A DNA stretch of 64,000 nucleotides from CBDIDH01 sp965277595 (GCA_965277595.1 CBDIDH010000002.1:868001-932000), one strand, 5' to 3'. Counted from the first letter of the stretch, positions 52,032 through 61,218 are shown. Notes: a model not told the origin generated them from the letters alone. Translations and numbers: made by a program.

Positions 52032-53291
52032 TTAAAGAGGAGGCTTGACGTCGGTCGTCGGGCCGACGGAGACGAGCGTCAAGGGAAGAAGAGGCCACTG
52101 GTCGAGGACCCGGCGGGTGTCGTCGAGAGTGACGCGGTTGAACGCTTCAAGCTCGTCGGCGACCGACTGATATTCCTGGCGATAGGCCCAGAAGAAGCCG
52201 AGCGATCCGAGGCGACCCATGGGCCTCTCGCTTCGGAGGACGCTTCGAGAGAGAACCTTGTTCTTGGCCTGGGTCAGTTCGTCGGCGGTCAGACCGTCGC
52301 GGGCGACGGCCTGGTAGACGTCGGCAACCCGGCCGAGATTGGCCTGGGTCTCGGCGGGGTCGCAACTTAAAAAGGTGAACATCGCGCCGGCCTGGTTGTA
52401 GTCCTGATACGACACTTCGGCGCCGTCGGCATGGCCGGGGTCGACGAGTGCCCAGTAAAGGCGCGAGCCGGTGTGATCGCCGAGGACGGTGGAGATGAGC
52501 TGCGCGGCGTAGCGATCGGCGCTTTCCAGCGGAGGGCCGTCCGAGACGCCAATGACGGTCTGTTGCTGATCTTCCTCGCGAAGGATCGCCTGAAACTGGC
52601 CGGACCCGCGCGGAGCGACCGCCTCTCGCGAGGTCGGGCCGCCGGTCCAGGCCCCGCAACGTTCGCGGGCGAGGCCGACGATTTGGTCCCAGTCGGTCCG
52701 GCCGGCAAAGGCGAGGACGATATTCGCCGGACTGTACTTGCTGGCGAAATAGTCGCGCATGGCGTCGACCTTCATGGCGGCGATCGAGTCGACCGTACCG
52801 AGAATGCTCTGGCCGAGCGGGTGGCTTCCGAAATGGAGCGCCTTGGCGGCGTCGTAGGCGACGGACATCGGGTTGTCCTGATACATCTTGATTTCTTCGA
52901 TGATCACCTTTTTCTCGGTGTCGAAATCGTCTTCGCGAAGTGACGGCCGCAAGATGTCGGAAAGGACGTCGAAGGAGCGTGGCAGGTACTCGGGCAGACA
53001 GGTGACGTGATAAAAGGTGTCTTCCTCCGACGTCTGCGCGTTGTGCTTGGCGCCGACGCGGTCAAAATCGCGGTTGACGGCGAGAGCGTCCCGGCGCGGG
53101 GTCCCTTTGAAGACCATGTGTTCCAGGAAGTGCGAGACCCCGGCGACATCCGGCCCCTCGTCCCGGCTCCCCGCCTTGACGAAGAACCCCGACGCCACCG
53201 ACCGCGCCCGGTCCTTCAACTCGGCGATGACCTGGAGACCGTTATCGAGGACGGTGTGATGGAATTGCATGGTAAATCGCGGTTCGCTCAT
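52032..53291 (-). CDS. M16 zinc peptidase, catalytic partner
   Basis: A 419-residue processing-peptidase-like M16 protein (ATG 53291 taken; an ATG seven codons later gives MQFHHTVLDNG). The inverted zinc motif HFLEH is at 54-58, with the distal Glu expected near the KVIIEEIKMYQD segment. The C-terminal domain RVTLDDTRRVLD is typical. M16B enzymes act as pairs of one active and one inactive subunit forming a clam-shell. The inactive partner is at 54622-55884, but a two-gene insertion separates them. Confidence 0.9.
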   Translation of the reverse strand: MSEPRFTMQFHHTVLDNGLQVIAELKDRARSVASGFFVKAGSRDEGPDVAGVSHFLEHMVFKGTPRRDALAVNRDFDRVGAKHNAQTSEEDTFYHVTCLPEYLPRSFDVLSDILRPSLREDDFDTEKKVIIEEIKMYQDNPMSVAYDAAKALHFGSHPLGQSILGTVDSIAAMKVDAMRDYFASKYSPANIVLAFAGRTDWDQIVGLARERCGAWTGGPTSREAVAPRGSGQFQAILREEDQQQTVIGVSDGPPLESADRYAAQLISTVLGDHTGSRLYWALVDPGHADGAEVSYQDYNQAGAMFTFLSCDPAETQANLGRVADVYQAVARDGLTADELTQAKNKVLSRSVLRSERPMGRLGSLGFFWAYRQEYQSVADELEAFNRVTLDDTRRVLDQWPLLPLTLVSVGPTTDVKPPL

Positions 53292-53375
53292 CGGGAGATA
53301 GGTTTGATTTTCCAATTACGCCCTGGTCGGTTTCCGAAGTCTTTCGTGCGATCACGATTACGGGGGGAACGATTT

Positions 53376-53768
53376 TTAGCTGCGTCGACTCAGATTGCCA
53401 ATGACGTTGGCGACCGATTCCGAAGACAACGTTGTTTTCAGCCATTCCTTAAAATTTTCCATGTTCGCGATCTGGACAGTCCTGTCACTATCGGACGCCT
53501 GGAATGGGAATGGTCTCATGACACCTACTGTCAATGGTATGTGAAAATCCAAAATTTTATATTCGTAATCACCAATCGCAGGTGCCCTGAGGTTTAGGAA
53601 ATATGTCGTTCCACCGCCCATCGGAACCTCTCTCACGACACCCTCGACCCGGCCGCCGGTCTTTCGTCCGAGAAGCCTGGCTTGTTCCTTGAGCAGGACC
53701 ACGGGGGCCGGATCTTCGGTGATCGTCTTGTTGTAATCTGGCCAGAAATCCTCTTCGGGGTCAGCCAT
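53376..53768 (-). CDS. 130-aa partner of the EEP nuclease-like protein
   Basis: A 130-residue protein overlapping the end of the EEP gene by 8 bp, so translation is coupled. It has an N-terminal acidic part, a helix (VVLLKEQARLLGRKTGG), a beta-rich middle (TYFLNLRAPAIGDYEYKILDF) and a C-terminal helix (ENFKEWLKTTLSSESVANVI). I recall similar short proteins next to EEP-type nucleases, but I cannot name the family. Base composition is lower in GC than the peptidase genes on each side. A regulator, antitoxin-like or immunity-like role is possible but unproven. Confidence 0.6.
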   Translation of the reverse strand: MADPEEDFWPDYNKTITEDPAPVVLLKEQARLLGRKTGGRVEGVVREVPMGGGTTYFLNLRAPAIGDYEYKILDFHIPLTVGVMRPFPFQASDSDRTVQIANMENFKEWLKTTLSSESVANVIGNLSRRS

Positions 53769-54612
53769 GATCGCTCTCCACGGGAAGATCCAGGGTAAAG
53801 AGGATCGGGAGGTGATCGGAGACGCGTACCTCCCAGTGGGTGTCCCTGCTTCGAATCAGGTCGAGAGTCTCATTCTGTCCCCAGGGGATTGAAGTGAGGA
53901 GACGAAAATCCTCATCTCGGAACGAATCGAAGAGGGCGGGCCGGATCAAAACCTGATCGAGAGAATGCCAGAAAATGTTGAAGGGGTCGCCGGAATTGTT
54001 CCCGTAGTAAGAACCGGGAGGTTCGGGAAGTTCTCGACCCAAACGGGACCACATCGGATTATAAAACCGGCGAATACCCCCGGCAACCTTCGACGAATGG
54101 CGAATCACGAGACTACGGCTCATCATCGCGCCGAACCCCTCCGGGTCAATCATTCCTTTATCGAAGGGGTTCATGTTGAAGTCGCCGACAAGGACTGTCC
54201 TCGCATGTCCGGCATCCTCTTCCGCGCTGTAAAGGGTGCCATAGACAGAACGACTCTTGGAATGCTGCGTATCGCGATCGTTGTTCCGGCGGTCGAAAAA
54301 ATGGATCACTCCGAACAAGATTTCCCGCCGACCTGGCATGCGGACGCGATTGACGGAAATCCGGTTGTCGGCCCGGAAGCGAGTGAAGTATTGACCGGGA
54401 AACCGGGTAAACAGTTGGAACCGAGGGTGGTCAATGTCAGGTCTCTCGTAAGCTTTGTCGAATCGCTTCCACTCGGCCAGCAGACGCAGAGGGTCAACGA
54501 TCGTGTCGGTGAGAGCCAGGATATCAACACGATGGTGAGCGGCAACCCGCGCCGCGACCGATTCGCAATCCGGATACCCGCAACGAAAATTCCAGAACAA
54601 GCAGTTCAGCAC
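53761..54612 (-). CDS. Endonuclease/exonuclease/phosphatase-fold protein
   Basis: A 283-residue EEP-fold protein. The N-terminal LFWNFRCGYPD gives the first Asn motif, GDFNMNPFD (~140-150) the Asp/Asn motif, and the C-terminal VSDHLPILFTLDL the catalytic Asp-His pair. The position where a metal-binding Glu is usual (xQE/xEN) reads ILALTDT, so the metal site is unusual. It starts at GTG 54612 with AGGGA upstream, nine bases after the stop of the inactive M16 subunit. Lower GC than its neighbours suggests later insertion. Nuclease or phosphatase activity cannot be told apart. Confidence 0.72.
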   Translation of the reverse strand: MLNCLFWNFRCGYPDCESVAARVAAHHRVDILALTDTIVDPLRLLAEWKRFDKAYERPDIDHPRFQLFTRFPGQYFTRFRADNRISVNRVRMPGRREILFGVIHFFDRRNNDRDTQHSKSRSVYGTLYSAEEDAGHARTVLVGDFNMNPFDKGMIDPEGFGAMMSRSLVIRHSSKVAGGIRRFYNPMWSRLGRELPEPPGSYYGNNSGDPFNIFWHSLDQVLIRPALFDSFRDEDFRLLTSIPWGQNETLDLIRSRDTHWEVRVSDHLPILFTLDLPVESDHG

Positions 54613-54621
54613 AGTTCCCTC

Positions 54622-55884
54622 TCACCTCGGGAACGTCAAGGCATTCGGCCCGAGCGTCAGGATCGTCATGGCCTTGAGATCTTGCCCGGCGGCGTAAGCG
54701 CTGACGGATTCGGCGGTGAGGGCGTCCAGTGAGGCGGAAATTTCATCGAGAGAGCGGACGCGGCCGAGGTAGAACCAGTCAGACGCGAGCGAGCCGGACC
54801 GGCTCATGCTGGACTCCTGTTGCATGATCAGTGAGCTTTTCAGGCCCGCGCGCATCGTCTCAAGCTCTTCCAGTTCAACACCTTCGCGGGCCAGGCGGTC
54901 GATCTCGGCGCAGGTGACGTCGAGGGTTTCCTGGGCACGCTCGACGGATGTTCCGGCGTAGCAAAGAACAGCCGCGCGATCGAGTTGACTCTCGTAGCTC
55001 GCATAAACCGAATAGCAGAGCCCGCGCTTCTCGCGGACCTCGGTAAAGAGCCGGGCCGACGAGTAACCGCCGAGGATCGCCGTGGCGGCGCGGGCGCGGT
55101 AATAGTCGGCGCTGGCAACCGTCGCCGAGGGATACGCCAGGGCGATCTGGATCTGCTGCGTGTCACGGAGAATATGATCGCGGGCCGGGCCGGTCGGACG
55201 CTCGACAACCGCCGGCGCCGCGACCGCTGGCCAGTCGCCGAAGAGGCGGCCGACGGCATCGCGAAGCGCCGGCCAGTCAATCGCCCCGGCAACGCCGAGA
55301 ATCGCCCCGTTGGGGCGATAGCCACGCGCGAAGGCCGAGCGGAGGGCGTCGGGTGTGAGGGACATGACGCCTTCGACGGTTCCCGGCGAGGGACGGCCCC
55401 AGGGGTCGGGAAAATGGCGACGGCGCAGTTCGTAAATCACCTTCGTGCCGGGGTCGTCCTCCAGGCTCCGAAGGTTCTGAAGGGCGAGGGCGCGGATCGG
55501 CTCGATCTCGGAGTCGTCGAGATGGGGGCGGATCACCACGTCGGCAAAGATCTCCAGGGCGGGAATCAGGTTCCGCCCCAGGGTGGCGGCGGAGACGCTG
55601 GTGTGAAGCGTCTGCGCACTCTCGCCGTGGTTGATCCCAAGGTCATCAAGGGCCGAGTGGAGTTCGAAATTGTTCCGGTCGCCTGCCCCGCGCATCACCC
55701 ATTCGGAAAGCATGGTTGACGCCCCGCCCTGGTCGGCCGGTTCGTACGCGGCGCCCGCGGGCAAGAGCAGGCTGAAGGCCGCCGATTGCACCCCCGGCAT
55801 CGTCTCGGCCACGAGCACAAGGCCGTTGGCGTACGTCTGCTGATGGATCAGGGCCGCGTCCGGGGCGTTGACGTGAATGGGCAC
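54622..55884 (-). CDS. M16 peptidase-like protein, inactive partner
   Basis: A 420-residue M16B protein that lacks the zinc motif: the corresponding position reads GGASTMLSEWVMRGAG, with no HxxEH. The C-terminal substrate-binding features remain, including YSSARLFTEVREKRGLCYSVYAS. Such subunits pair with an active M16 protein, here encoded at 52032-53291. The GTG start at 55884 is preceded by AAGAGG. It is the first gene of the four-gene minus-strand run. Confidence 0.88.
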   Translation of the reverse strand: MPIHVNAPDAALIHQQTYANGLVLVAETMPGVQSAAFSLLLPAGAAYEPADQGGASTMLSEWVMRGAGDRNNFELHSALDDLGINHGESAQTLHTSVSAATLGRNLIPALEIFADVVIRPHLDDSEIEPIRALALQNLRSLEDDPGTKVIYELRRRHFPDPWGRPSPGTVEGVMSLTPDALRSAFARGYRPNGAILGVAGAIDWPALRDAVGRLFGDWPAVAAPAVVERPTGPARDHILRDTQQIQIALAYPSATVASADYYRARAATAILGGYSSARLFTEVREKRGLCYSVYASYESQLDRAAVLCYAGTSVERAQETLDVTCAEIDRLAREGVELEELETMRAGLKSSLIMQQESSMSRSGSLASDWFYLGRVRSLDEISASLDALTAESVSAYAAGQDLKAMTILTLGPNALTFPR

Positions 55885-56042
55885 GGGAACCTCTTGGGAA
55901 GGAGACAGTCGCGCGGAGACGGGAGTCGGGAGACTGGAGTCAAGTCAATACGAGCAGGCTGCCGGCGGAGACACTCCCAGGGAAAAAGGGGAGTCCCGCC
56001 CCTTTCTGTCTTACTTCTGTCACCTGGCTTCTTCCCGATAGT

Positions 56043-56573
56043 TTAACCGTCGACGGCCTTGTAAAGAGTCTTGGCGCGGCGGAAGCCGACGGCGCGGTAG
56101 AGAAGGACAGCGCTGGAGTTCTCGGCGGTGACTTCCAGATAGGCACGGCGAAGACCAGCCTGATAGAAGCCTTCAAGAGCCTGCCGAACCAGAGCGCGGC
56201 CAAGCCCGAGGCCCCGATAGGCGGGGACGACACCCAGATTCTGAATCGCCCCGATCGGGCCGCGGTCCATGACCCCTTGAACCGTCCCGACATAGCCCGA
56301 AGGGCAGGCGATCAGCCAGGTGGAACCGGCCAGAAATCCCGGTTTGCGGCGGATCTCGCGCATCAGACGTTGACAACCGTAGCGATCGCCCAGGCAGGGG
56401 AAGACACAGGCGTCAATCTCGTCGCGGAAGCTCAGGTATTTGACCTCCGCATGCCGGTCGAGCAGAGACTCGTCCCATGAAACCCAGGTGAACGGCCCGG
56501 GAAGGTCCGGCGGTCCGACCGATCCGTCGAGGTCGACTTCCATCCGAAACCGCTTGTAATACGTGATCGCCAT
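56043..56573 (-). CDS. GNAT-family N-acetyltransferase
   Basis: A 176-residue single GNAT domain. The acetyl-CoA-binding motif is VVPAYRGLGLGRALV (115-129; RGLGLG at 120-125), followed by the YLEVTAENSSAVLLYRAVGF motif-B segment typical of ribosomal-protein or small-molecule acetyltransferases. The N-terminal 90 residues are more divergent. Substrate unknown. It is upstream of the M16 operon with a 158-bp gap. Confidence 0.85.
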   Translation of the reverse strand: MAITYYKRFRMEVDLDGSVGPPDLPGPFTWVSWDESLLDRHAEVKYLSFRDEIDACVFPCLGDRYGCQRLMREIRRKPGFLAGSTWLIACPSGYVGTVQGVMDRGPIGAIQNLGVVPAYRGLGLGRALVRQALEGFYQAGLRRAYLEVTAENSSAVLLYRAVGFRRAKTLYKAVDG

Positions 56574-56830
56574 CGCGTCTTGACGGCCCGAACGCGGCCG
56601 GCGCTTTCTCGCCTCGGGCTCGGTCCCGACCGACCCGAACTCGGGCGAACACGCCTTGCAGATTCGGGCTTATTGTAAGCCCATTCCGCCACAACGGTCA
56701 ACGCGCCTCGGCCCAGCAAACCGAACAACCGAACGACTTTGACGGTCGATGCCTGTTGAAAACGGTGGGAAGTCAAACCGAAAGATCAGCAGGCGATGAC
56801 GGGCTGACAGATTGCGGCCCGGTCCTTCAT

Positions 56831-57218
56831 TTACTTTCTGAGATTTGAGATCAAGGAACCAAAGAGCATGAAGCGTCCGTAACAGGCCAGAATGCTCAGG
56901 ACGGTGGCTGCGAGGAGTACGCGCGTCTGCCGAGCGGCATATTGCTGTCGCGCCTCGGTCTCCGTCGCCGGTCCGCGGCTCCGGCTCCGGCGGCGATCCG
57001 TCCGGCCTTGCGCCGGGGTGTTGTTTCGATTCTCCAAAGGAGCGATGCCGTCGGGCCAACCAGCGCTCAAACGAGTCGCAACAGCCTGGACAGAGAGCCA
57101 ACTCGATTTGCTTCGCGCCGGGAAGGCCCGACTCAAGGTGAAGATTGGCTCGGTCGCCGTCGAGGGGACTCTGGCAACGTTGACAAAGATCTGGAGTGTC
57201 GATGAGGGCAGGGCAAAC
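56831..57218 (-). pseudogene. Frameshifted zinc-ribbon / membrane-anchor gene
   Basis: Two frames together make one sensible protein. The upstream frame (57218 to ~57000) encodes a zinc ribbon, LCQRCQSPLDGDRANLH followed by ELALCPGCCDSFERWLARRH, i.e. two CxxC pairs and a basic helix. The downstream frame (~57040 to 56831) encodes a basic linker and one TM segment (VLLAATVLSILACYGRFML) ending in LISNLRK. They are offset by one base. The zinc-ribbon frame also has no ATG, GTG or TTG after its upstream stop (57219-57221). Either the gene is decaying, the sequence has an error, or expression is unconventional. Confidence 0.5.
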
Positions 57219-57361
57219 TCAAGGAGTGCCGCGAAGAGCACCCCAGGGCATCGTGGGGGGGAAGAGACGCCGACGCGAAGATACCATTCACCCATTCATC
57301 ATGCAAACGTCAAACCCAATGAAAATCGACGATGTCGATTTCCGTCGACATGCATAGGTGC

Positions 57362-59368
57362 TCAGAGCGGATCGGAGAGCGTCGGCGAGGAGGGGGGGGC
57401 GGGGCCGGGATTGCGCGCGAGTTCGGCGGCCGCGCCGGCGCGGTCGGGTCGGGCAATTAGCATGGGAACATCCAGGCCGTGACGGACCCGGTCCACGGTC
57501 TGGCCCAAAAGAAGGTCGCGGACGAGACCGTGACCGTGTGAGCCGACGACCAGGAGATCCACAGGTTCACGCCTGATCTGGCCAACAATCTGACCGGCGC
57601 GGTCGGTGCCGTGAAGCAGGACAGGCCGTGCCTCGAAACCCAGGTCGGTCAACGCTCCGGTGACATCCGCCAGATAACGGCGGTCGGCCCCGGTCTCGCG
57701 ATCGGCCGTTTCCGCACCGTAGATCCGGGTCAACGGCGTGTCGACGACGTGAAGGATCACGAACCGGGTCTCACCCGGCCGGGCCAGGCTGAGCGCCCGG
57801 CTGAGGATCTCGGCATCGGCCTGGTTGTGTTCCAGGGCCACGCCGATCGTCTCCAGCGGACGAGACCGGAGCGCATCGACCCAGTCGAGTTGCACGCTCG
57901 GCATCGGAACCCACGGCGGCGAGGGTCGAACCCAGGGCTTGATCGTCACCCAACCGAGCAATCCCACGACCGATCCCGCGAGGCCGAAAAGCCCCGCCGC
58001 GACCAGCCACGACAGCGGGATCGGACCCAGCGACCGCCCCGATTCCGCCGTCAACTGAACCCATTCGACAATCTTATCAAAGACCAGCCAGCCGTTCAGG
58101 CCGACAATCACCGCGGCCGTGATCCAGGCCAACCCCTGCGCCCAGAGCGGGGTCGCGAAGGCCCCCATGTTCCGCCGGTCGGACGTGAAATGGATCAGCG
58201 GGACGACCGCGAAGGAGAGTTGCAAGCTGAGGATCACCTGACTCAGAACGAGCAAGCGTTGCGTCGAACCTTCTCCGGCGACCGAGATCACCACCACTGC
58301 GGGCACCAGCGCTAGCGAACGTGTCACCAGCCGGCGCAGCCACGACGGAATCTTGAGGTGAAGGTAACCTTCCATCACGATCTGTCCAGCCAAAGTGCCC
58401 GTCAAGGTCGAGCTTTGCCCGGCGCACAAAAGGGCCACGCCAAAGAGGATCGGCGCAGCCGTGCCGAGAAACGAGGGCAAGAGCTTGTACGCATCCTCAA
58501 TGCTCGCGACCTCGATCCCGTGTCGATAAAAGACCGCGGCGCTCAACACCAAAATCGCGGCGTTCACGAAGAAGGCCGCGTTCAGAGCCAGAACCGAGTC
58601 AATCAGATTGAACCGGCAGGCCGTCGCCTTGCTCGCCTCGTCGGGCTTGATCCGCCTCGACTGCACCAGCGCCGAGTGCAAATACAGGTTGTGCGGCATC
58701 ACCGTCGCGCCCAGGATGCCGATGGCGACCAGCAACGACCCCGTCGGCAAGGTCGGCCTGAGCCCGCCGACGACCGCCAGCATGTCGGGCCTGGCCAGAA
58801 AGATCTGCGCGAGGAAGCAGGCGCCAATCGTCGCCACGAGGGCGAGAATCATCGCCTCCATCGTCCTCATCCCCCAGCGCTGGAGCCAGAGAAGGACGAA
58901 CGTGTCAAAGGCGGTGACAACACATCCCCACAAAAGCGGCAGGTCAAAGAGCAGCTTGAGCGCGATGATCGTGCCGAGAACCTCGGCTAGGTCGGTCGCC
59001 GCGATCGCAACCTCGGCGAGCAGCCAGAGGACAAAATTGACCCTGGGCGAATACTCGGCCCGACACGCCTGCGCCAGGTCCATCCCGGTGACGACCCCAA
59101 GCCTCGCCGCGAGGGTCTGAAGCAAGACGGCCATCAGGTTGGACATCAAGAGGACCCAGACCAGGGCGTAGCCGAACCGGGCGCCCCCTTCCAGGTCGGT
59201 CGCCCAGTTGCCCGGGTCCATGTAGCCGACGCTCACCAGGTACGCCGGTCCCATGAACGCGAAGAGCCTGCCCCAGCGGTTCTTTCCACCGCCGACCCCG
59301 ACCGTGCCGTGAACCTCACCCAGCGATCGCCGGTCCTGACTCGTTCCCTCAACCAAGGCCATCGGCAC
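57362..59368 (-). CDS. Nramp divalent-metal transporter fused to UspA domain
   Basis: A 668-residue protein. Residues ~35-460 form an 11-TM Nramp transporter with the metal-binding DPGNWATDLEGG (TM1) and MPHNLYLHSALVQS (TM6) motifs, so Mn2+/Fe2+ uptake with protons is likely. Residues ~500-640 form a cytosolic universal-stress-protein domain ending in VVGSHGHGLVRDLLLGQTVD, the G-x2-G-x9-G ATP-binding pattern. Fusion could let nucleotide or stress state gate transport. The C-terminus is Pro/Ala-rich. Confidence 0.9.
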   Translation of the reverse strand: MPMALVEGTSQDRRSLGEVHGTVGVGGGKNRWGRLFAFMGPAYLVSVGYMDPGNWATDLEGGARFGYALVWVLLMSNLMAVLLQTLAARLGVVTGMDLAQACRAEYSPRVNFVLWLLAEVAIAATDLAEVLGTIIALKLLFDLPLLWGCVVTAFDTFVLLWLQRWGMRTMEAMILALVATIGACFLAQIFLARPDMLAVVGGLRPTLPTGSLLVAIGILGATVMPHNLYLHSALVQSRRIKPDEASKATACRFNLIDSVLALNAAFFVNAAILVLSAAVFYRHGIEVASIEDAYKLLPSFLGTAAPILFGVALLCAGQSSTLTGTLAGQIVMEGYLHLKIPSWLRRLVTRSLALVPAVVVISVAGEGSTQRLLVLSQVILSLQLSFAVVPLIHFTSDRRNMGAFATPLWAQGLAWITAAVIVGLNGWLVFDKIVEWVQLTAESGRSLGPIPLSWLVAAGLFGLAGSVVGLLGWVTIKPWVRPSPPWVPMPSVQLDWVDALRSRPLETIGVALEHNQADAEILSRALSLARPGETRFVILHVVDTPLTRIYGAETADRETGADRRYLADVTGALTDLGFEARPVLLHGTDRAGQIVGQIRREPVDLLVVGSHGHGLVRDLLLGQTVDRVRHGLDVPMLIARPDRAGAAAELARNPGPAPPSSPTLSDPL

Positions 59369-59642
59369 GAACCCCCTGACACGGAAGCCCTTGCGGTCTC
59401 CTGGACCGGAACCCGACGCAACGCGTGGCTCGCAAGCGAAATCCAGGCCAAGTCTACCTTAACCTGAACTTTCGTCCCGCGACAAGAGAGTTTCGACGAG
59501 GTTCACGATTTGGTTTTGGGCTTCCAAAAATTAACAGCGTCTTCAAGATTCGCGGCGGCGAGGTCGTGGGCGCGGCTCGCCGTCGCGTACAATAACGGGT
59601 GATGATCGGGTGAGAAGGCCAATCGAGAGGGAGGTTACGCCG

Positions 59643-60080
59643 ATGTCCCGCAGCCGCCTCGGAGGGTTGCTCGCCGCAATGGGTCTCGCGGTGTTGGGTT
59701 CGTTCACAACAGCGTCCGCGCAGTCGACGGCGGGGGACGTCGTGGTTTCGCCGTCTCCGTATCGCCTGAACCCATACTATGCGCCGCCTGGGTCCTACGG
59801 CATGATGCTCGGATCACCCTCGTATGGATCGGTGCGAACCTACACCGAATTCTCGTCGCCCTATGGTGCCGGATACAACTACGGGTACGCTCCGAACGGC
59901 CTTTCGCCGGGCCGTTACGGTGTCGGACTCTGGCGTCCCGGGTTCGTGGCGCCTGGCTACACCTATGGCGCATCCTATTACTCTTACAGGACCTTCGCCG
60001 TGGGCAACCCGGGTGGCCCGACACCCCCGGTGGGTGTTTATGCCCCGGCATTCGGGCCGACGTCGGTGTACGGCTGGTGA
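59643..60080 (+). CDS. Exported Tyr/Gly/Pro-rich small protein
   Basis: A 145-residue protein from ATG 59643 (GGGAGG upstream). Residues 1-28 are a signal peptide (GGLLAAMGLAVLGSFTTASA). The mature part is low-complexity, rich in Tyr, Gly, Pro and Ser (for example YGAGYNYGYAPNGLSPGRYG), suggesting an extracellular matrix or wall-associated structural role. TACAAT at 59588-59593 may be its -10 element. Function unknown. Confidence 0.65.
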   Translation: MSRSRLGGLLAAMGLAVLGSFTTASAQSTAGDVVVSPSPYRLNPYYAPPGSYGMMLGSPSYGSVRTYTEFSSPYGAGYNYGYAPNGLSPGRYGVGLWRPGFVAPGYTYGASYYSYRTFAVGNPGGPTPPVGVYAPAFGPTSVYGW

Positions 60081-60156
60081 ATTTCCTCTTCGCAAGCCCC
60101 CGGGTCTTCGGCTAAGATCGCCCTTCGCGAGAATTCGGAACAGGGATCGGGCAAGG

Positions 60157-60891
60157 ATGCCAACGCCCATGAAACTGCGGAACCCGCGGCTGATCCGCGC
60201 TGTCTCGGCCTTTGCCGCCGTCCTGATCCGGGTCTGGATGGCCACGGTTCGCGTCAAGATCGTCAATCACGACGAGGCCGAACATCCGGCCAACGCCGAT
60301 CGCGACCGCTACCTCTACGCCTTCTGGCACGAGGCCCTGCTCGCCCCGGTCAAGTTCAGGGCGAGGGTTCGGGTCCTGATCTCCAAACATGCCGACGGCG
60401 AATTGATCGCCCGGGTTTGCGGCTATCTGGGAATCGGCGTCGTTCGCGGTTCGACGAACCGGGGCGGCAGCGGTGCGCTGGTGGAGTTGTGGGATTGCAG
60501 CGATCGTTCGCATCTGGTATTCACGCCCGACGGTCCCCGCGGTCCGCGACGCAAGGTCCAACCGGGCCTGATCATGCTCGCCTCGCGATCGGGCCTTCCC
60601 GTAGTTCCGATCGGGATCGGCTTCAGCCGCGCCTGGCGCGCGGGAAGCTGGGACCGGACCGCCATTCCAAAACTTTTTAGCACCTGCATTTACGTCGTCG
60701 CCAAGGCGATCCGGGTGCCTCCCGACCTGGACCGCGACGGCCTGGATGCGTATCGCCAGCTTGTCGAGCAGGCCATGCTCGCCGCCACGGCCGAGGCCGA
60801 GCGGCTGGCTGCGAAGGGCAAACCTGGTCCGCACTTTCGACCCCAACCTGTTGCCATCCCGCATCAACCGGCGCGCGATTCGCTCAATTGA
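60157..60891 (+). CDS. DUF374 lysophospholipid-acyltransferase-like protein
   Basis: A 244-residue protein of the DUF374 acyltransferase family. The active-site-like WHEALLAPVKF (~50; H-x4-D/E type), the RGSTNRGGSGAL block and FTPDGPRGPRRKVQPGLIMLA are typical. The start is ATG 60157 or the ATG four codons later; the frame upstream overlaps the preceding gene and is not family-like. DUF374 proteins are thought to acylate lipid A or other lipids at the membrane; one hydrophobic helix lies at ~13-30. It is followed in the same direction by ACP and two ketosynthase-like genes. Confidence 0.85.
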   Translation: MPTPMKLRNPRLIRAVSAFAAVLIRVWMATVRVKIVNHDEAEHPANADRDRYLYAFWHEALLAPVKFRARVRVLISKHADGELIARVCGYLGIGVVRGSTNRGGSGALVELWDCSDRSHLVFTPDGPRGPRRKVQPGLIMLASRSGLPVVPIGIGFSRAWRAGSWDRTAIPKLFSTCIYVVAKAIRVPPDLDRDGLDAYRQLVEQAMLAATAEAERLAAKGKPGPHFRPQPVAIPHQPARDSLN

Positions 60892-60951
60892 CTCGTTCCG
60901 ATCCGGGTCAGGCCGCCTGCTGGCCCGGGAACCGAAATCGAGGTGGAAACC

Positions 60952-61218
60952 GTGGACCGAGACGAACTGCGGCATATCCTGGCCGAACTGCTCGAAGAAA
61001 CGACCGGCGAGCACCGCGACGAGGTCACCGAGGATGAGAGCCTTCAGGAAGGGCTCGGACTCGACTCGGTTGACATCTTCAGCCTGATCGTCGAGATCCA
61101 GAACAAGCTTCGGATCAAGATCGCCAGCGAGGACCTGATGGAAGTCATCACCGTCGGCGACCTCCTCAACGTCCTTCAGGCCAAGCTCGCCACGGTCGCC
61201 CCGACCGGGACCGCCTGA
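60952..61218 (+). CDS. Acyl carrier protein
   Basis: An 88-residue ACP. The phosphopantetheine-attachment site is in GLGLDSVDIFSL (Ser 39), flanked by the usual four-helix pattern. I chose GTG 60952, with GAGG eight bases upstream; GTG 60943 is an alternative. Its position before two ketosynthase-like genes shows it is a dedicated carrier rather than the housekeeping AcpP. Acyl or polyketide-like intermediates are the likely cargo. Confidence 0.9.
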   Translation: MDRDELRHILAELLEETTGEHRDEVTEDESLQEGLGLDSVDIFSLIVEIQNKLRIKIASEDLMEVITVGDLLNVLQAKLATVAPTGTA

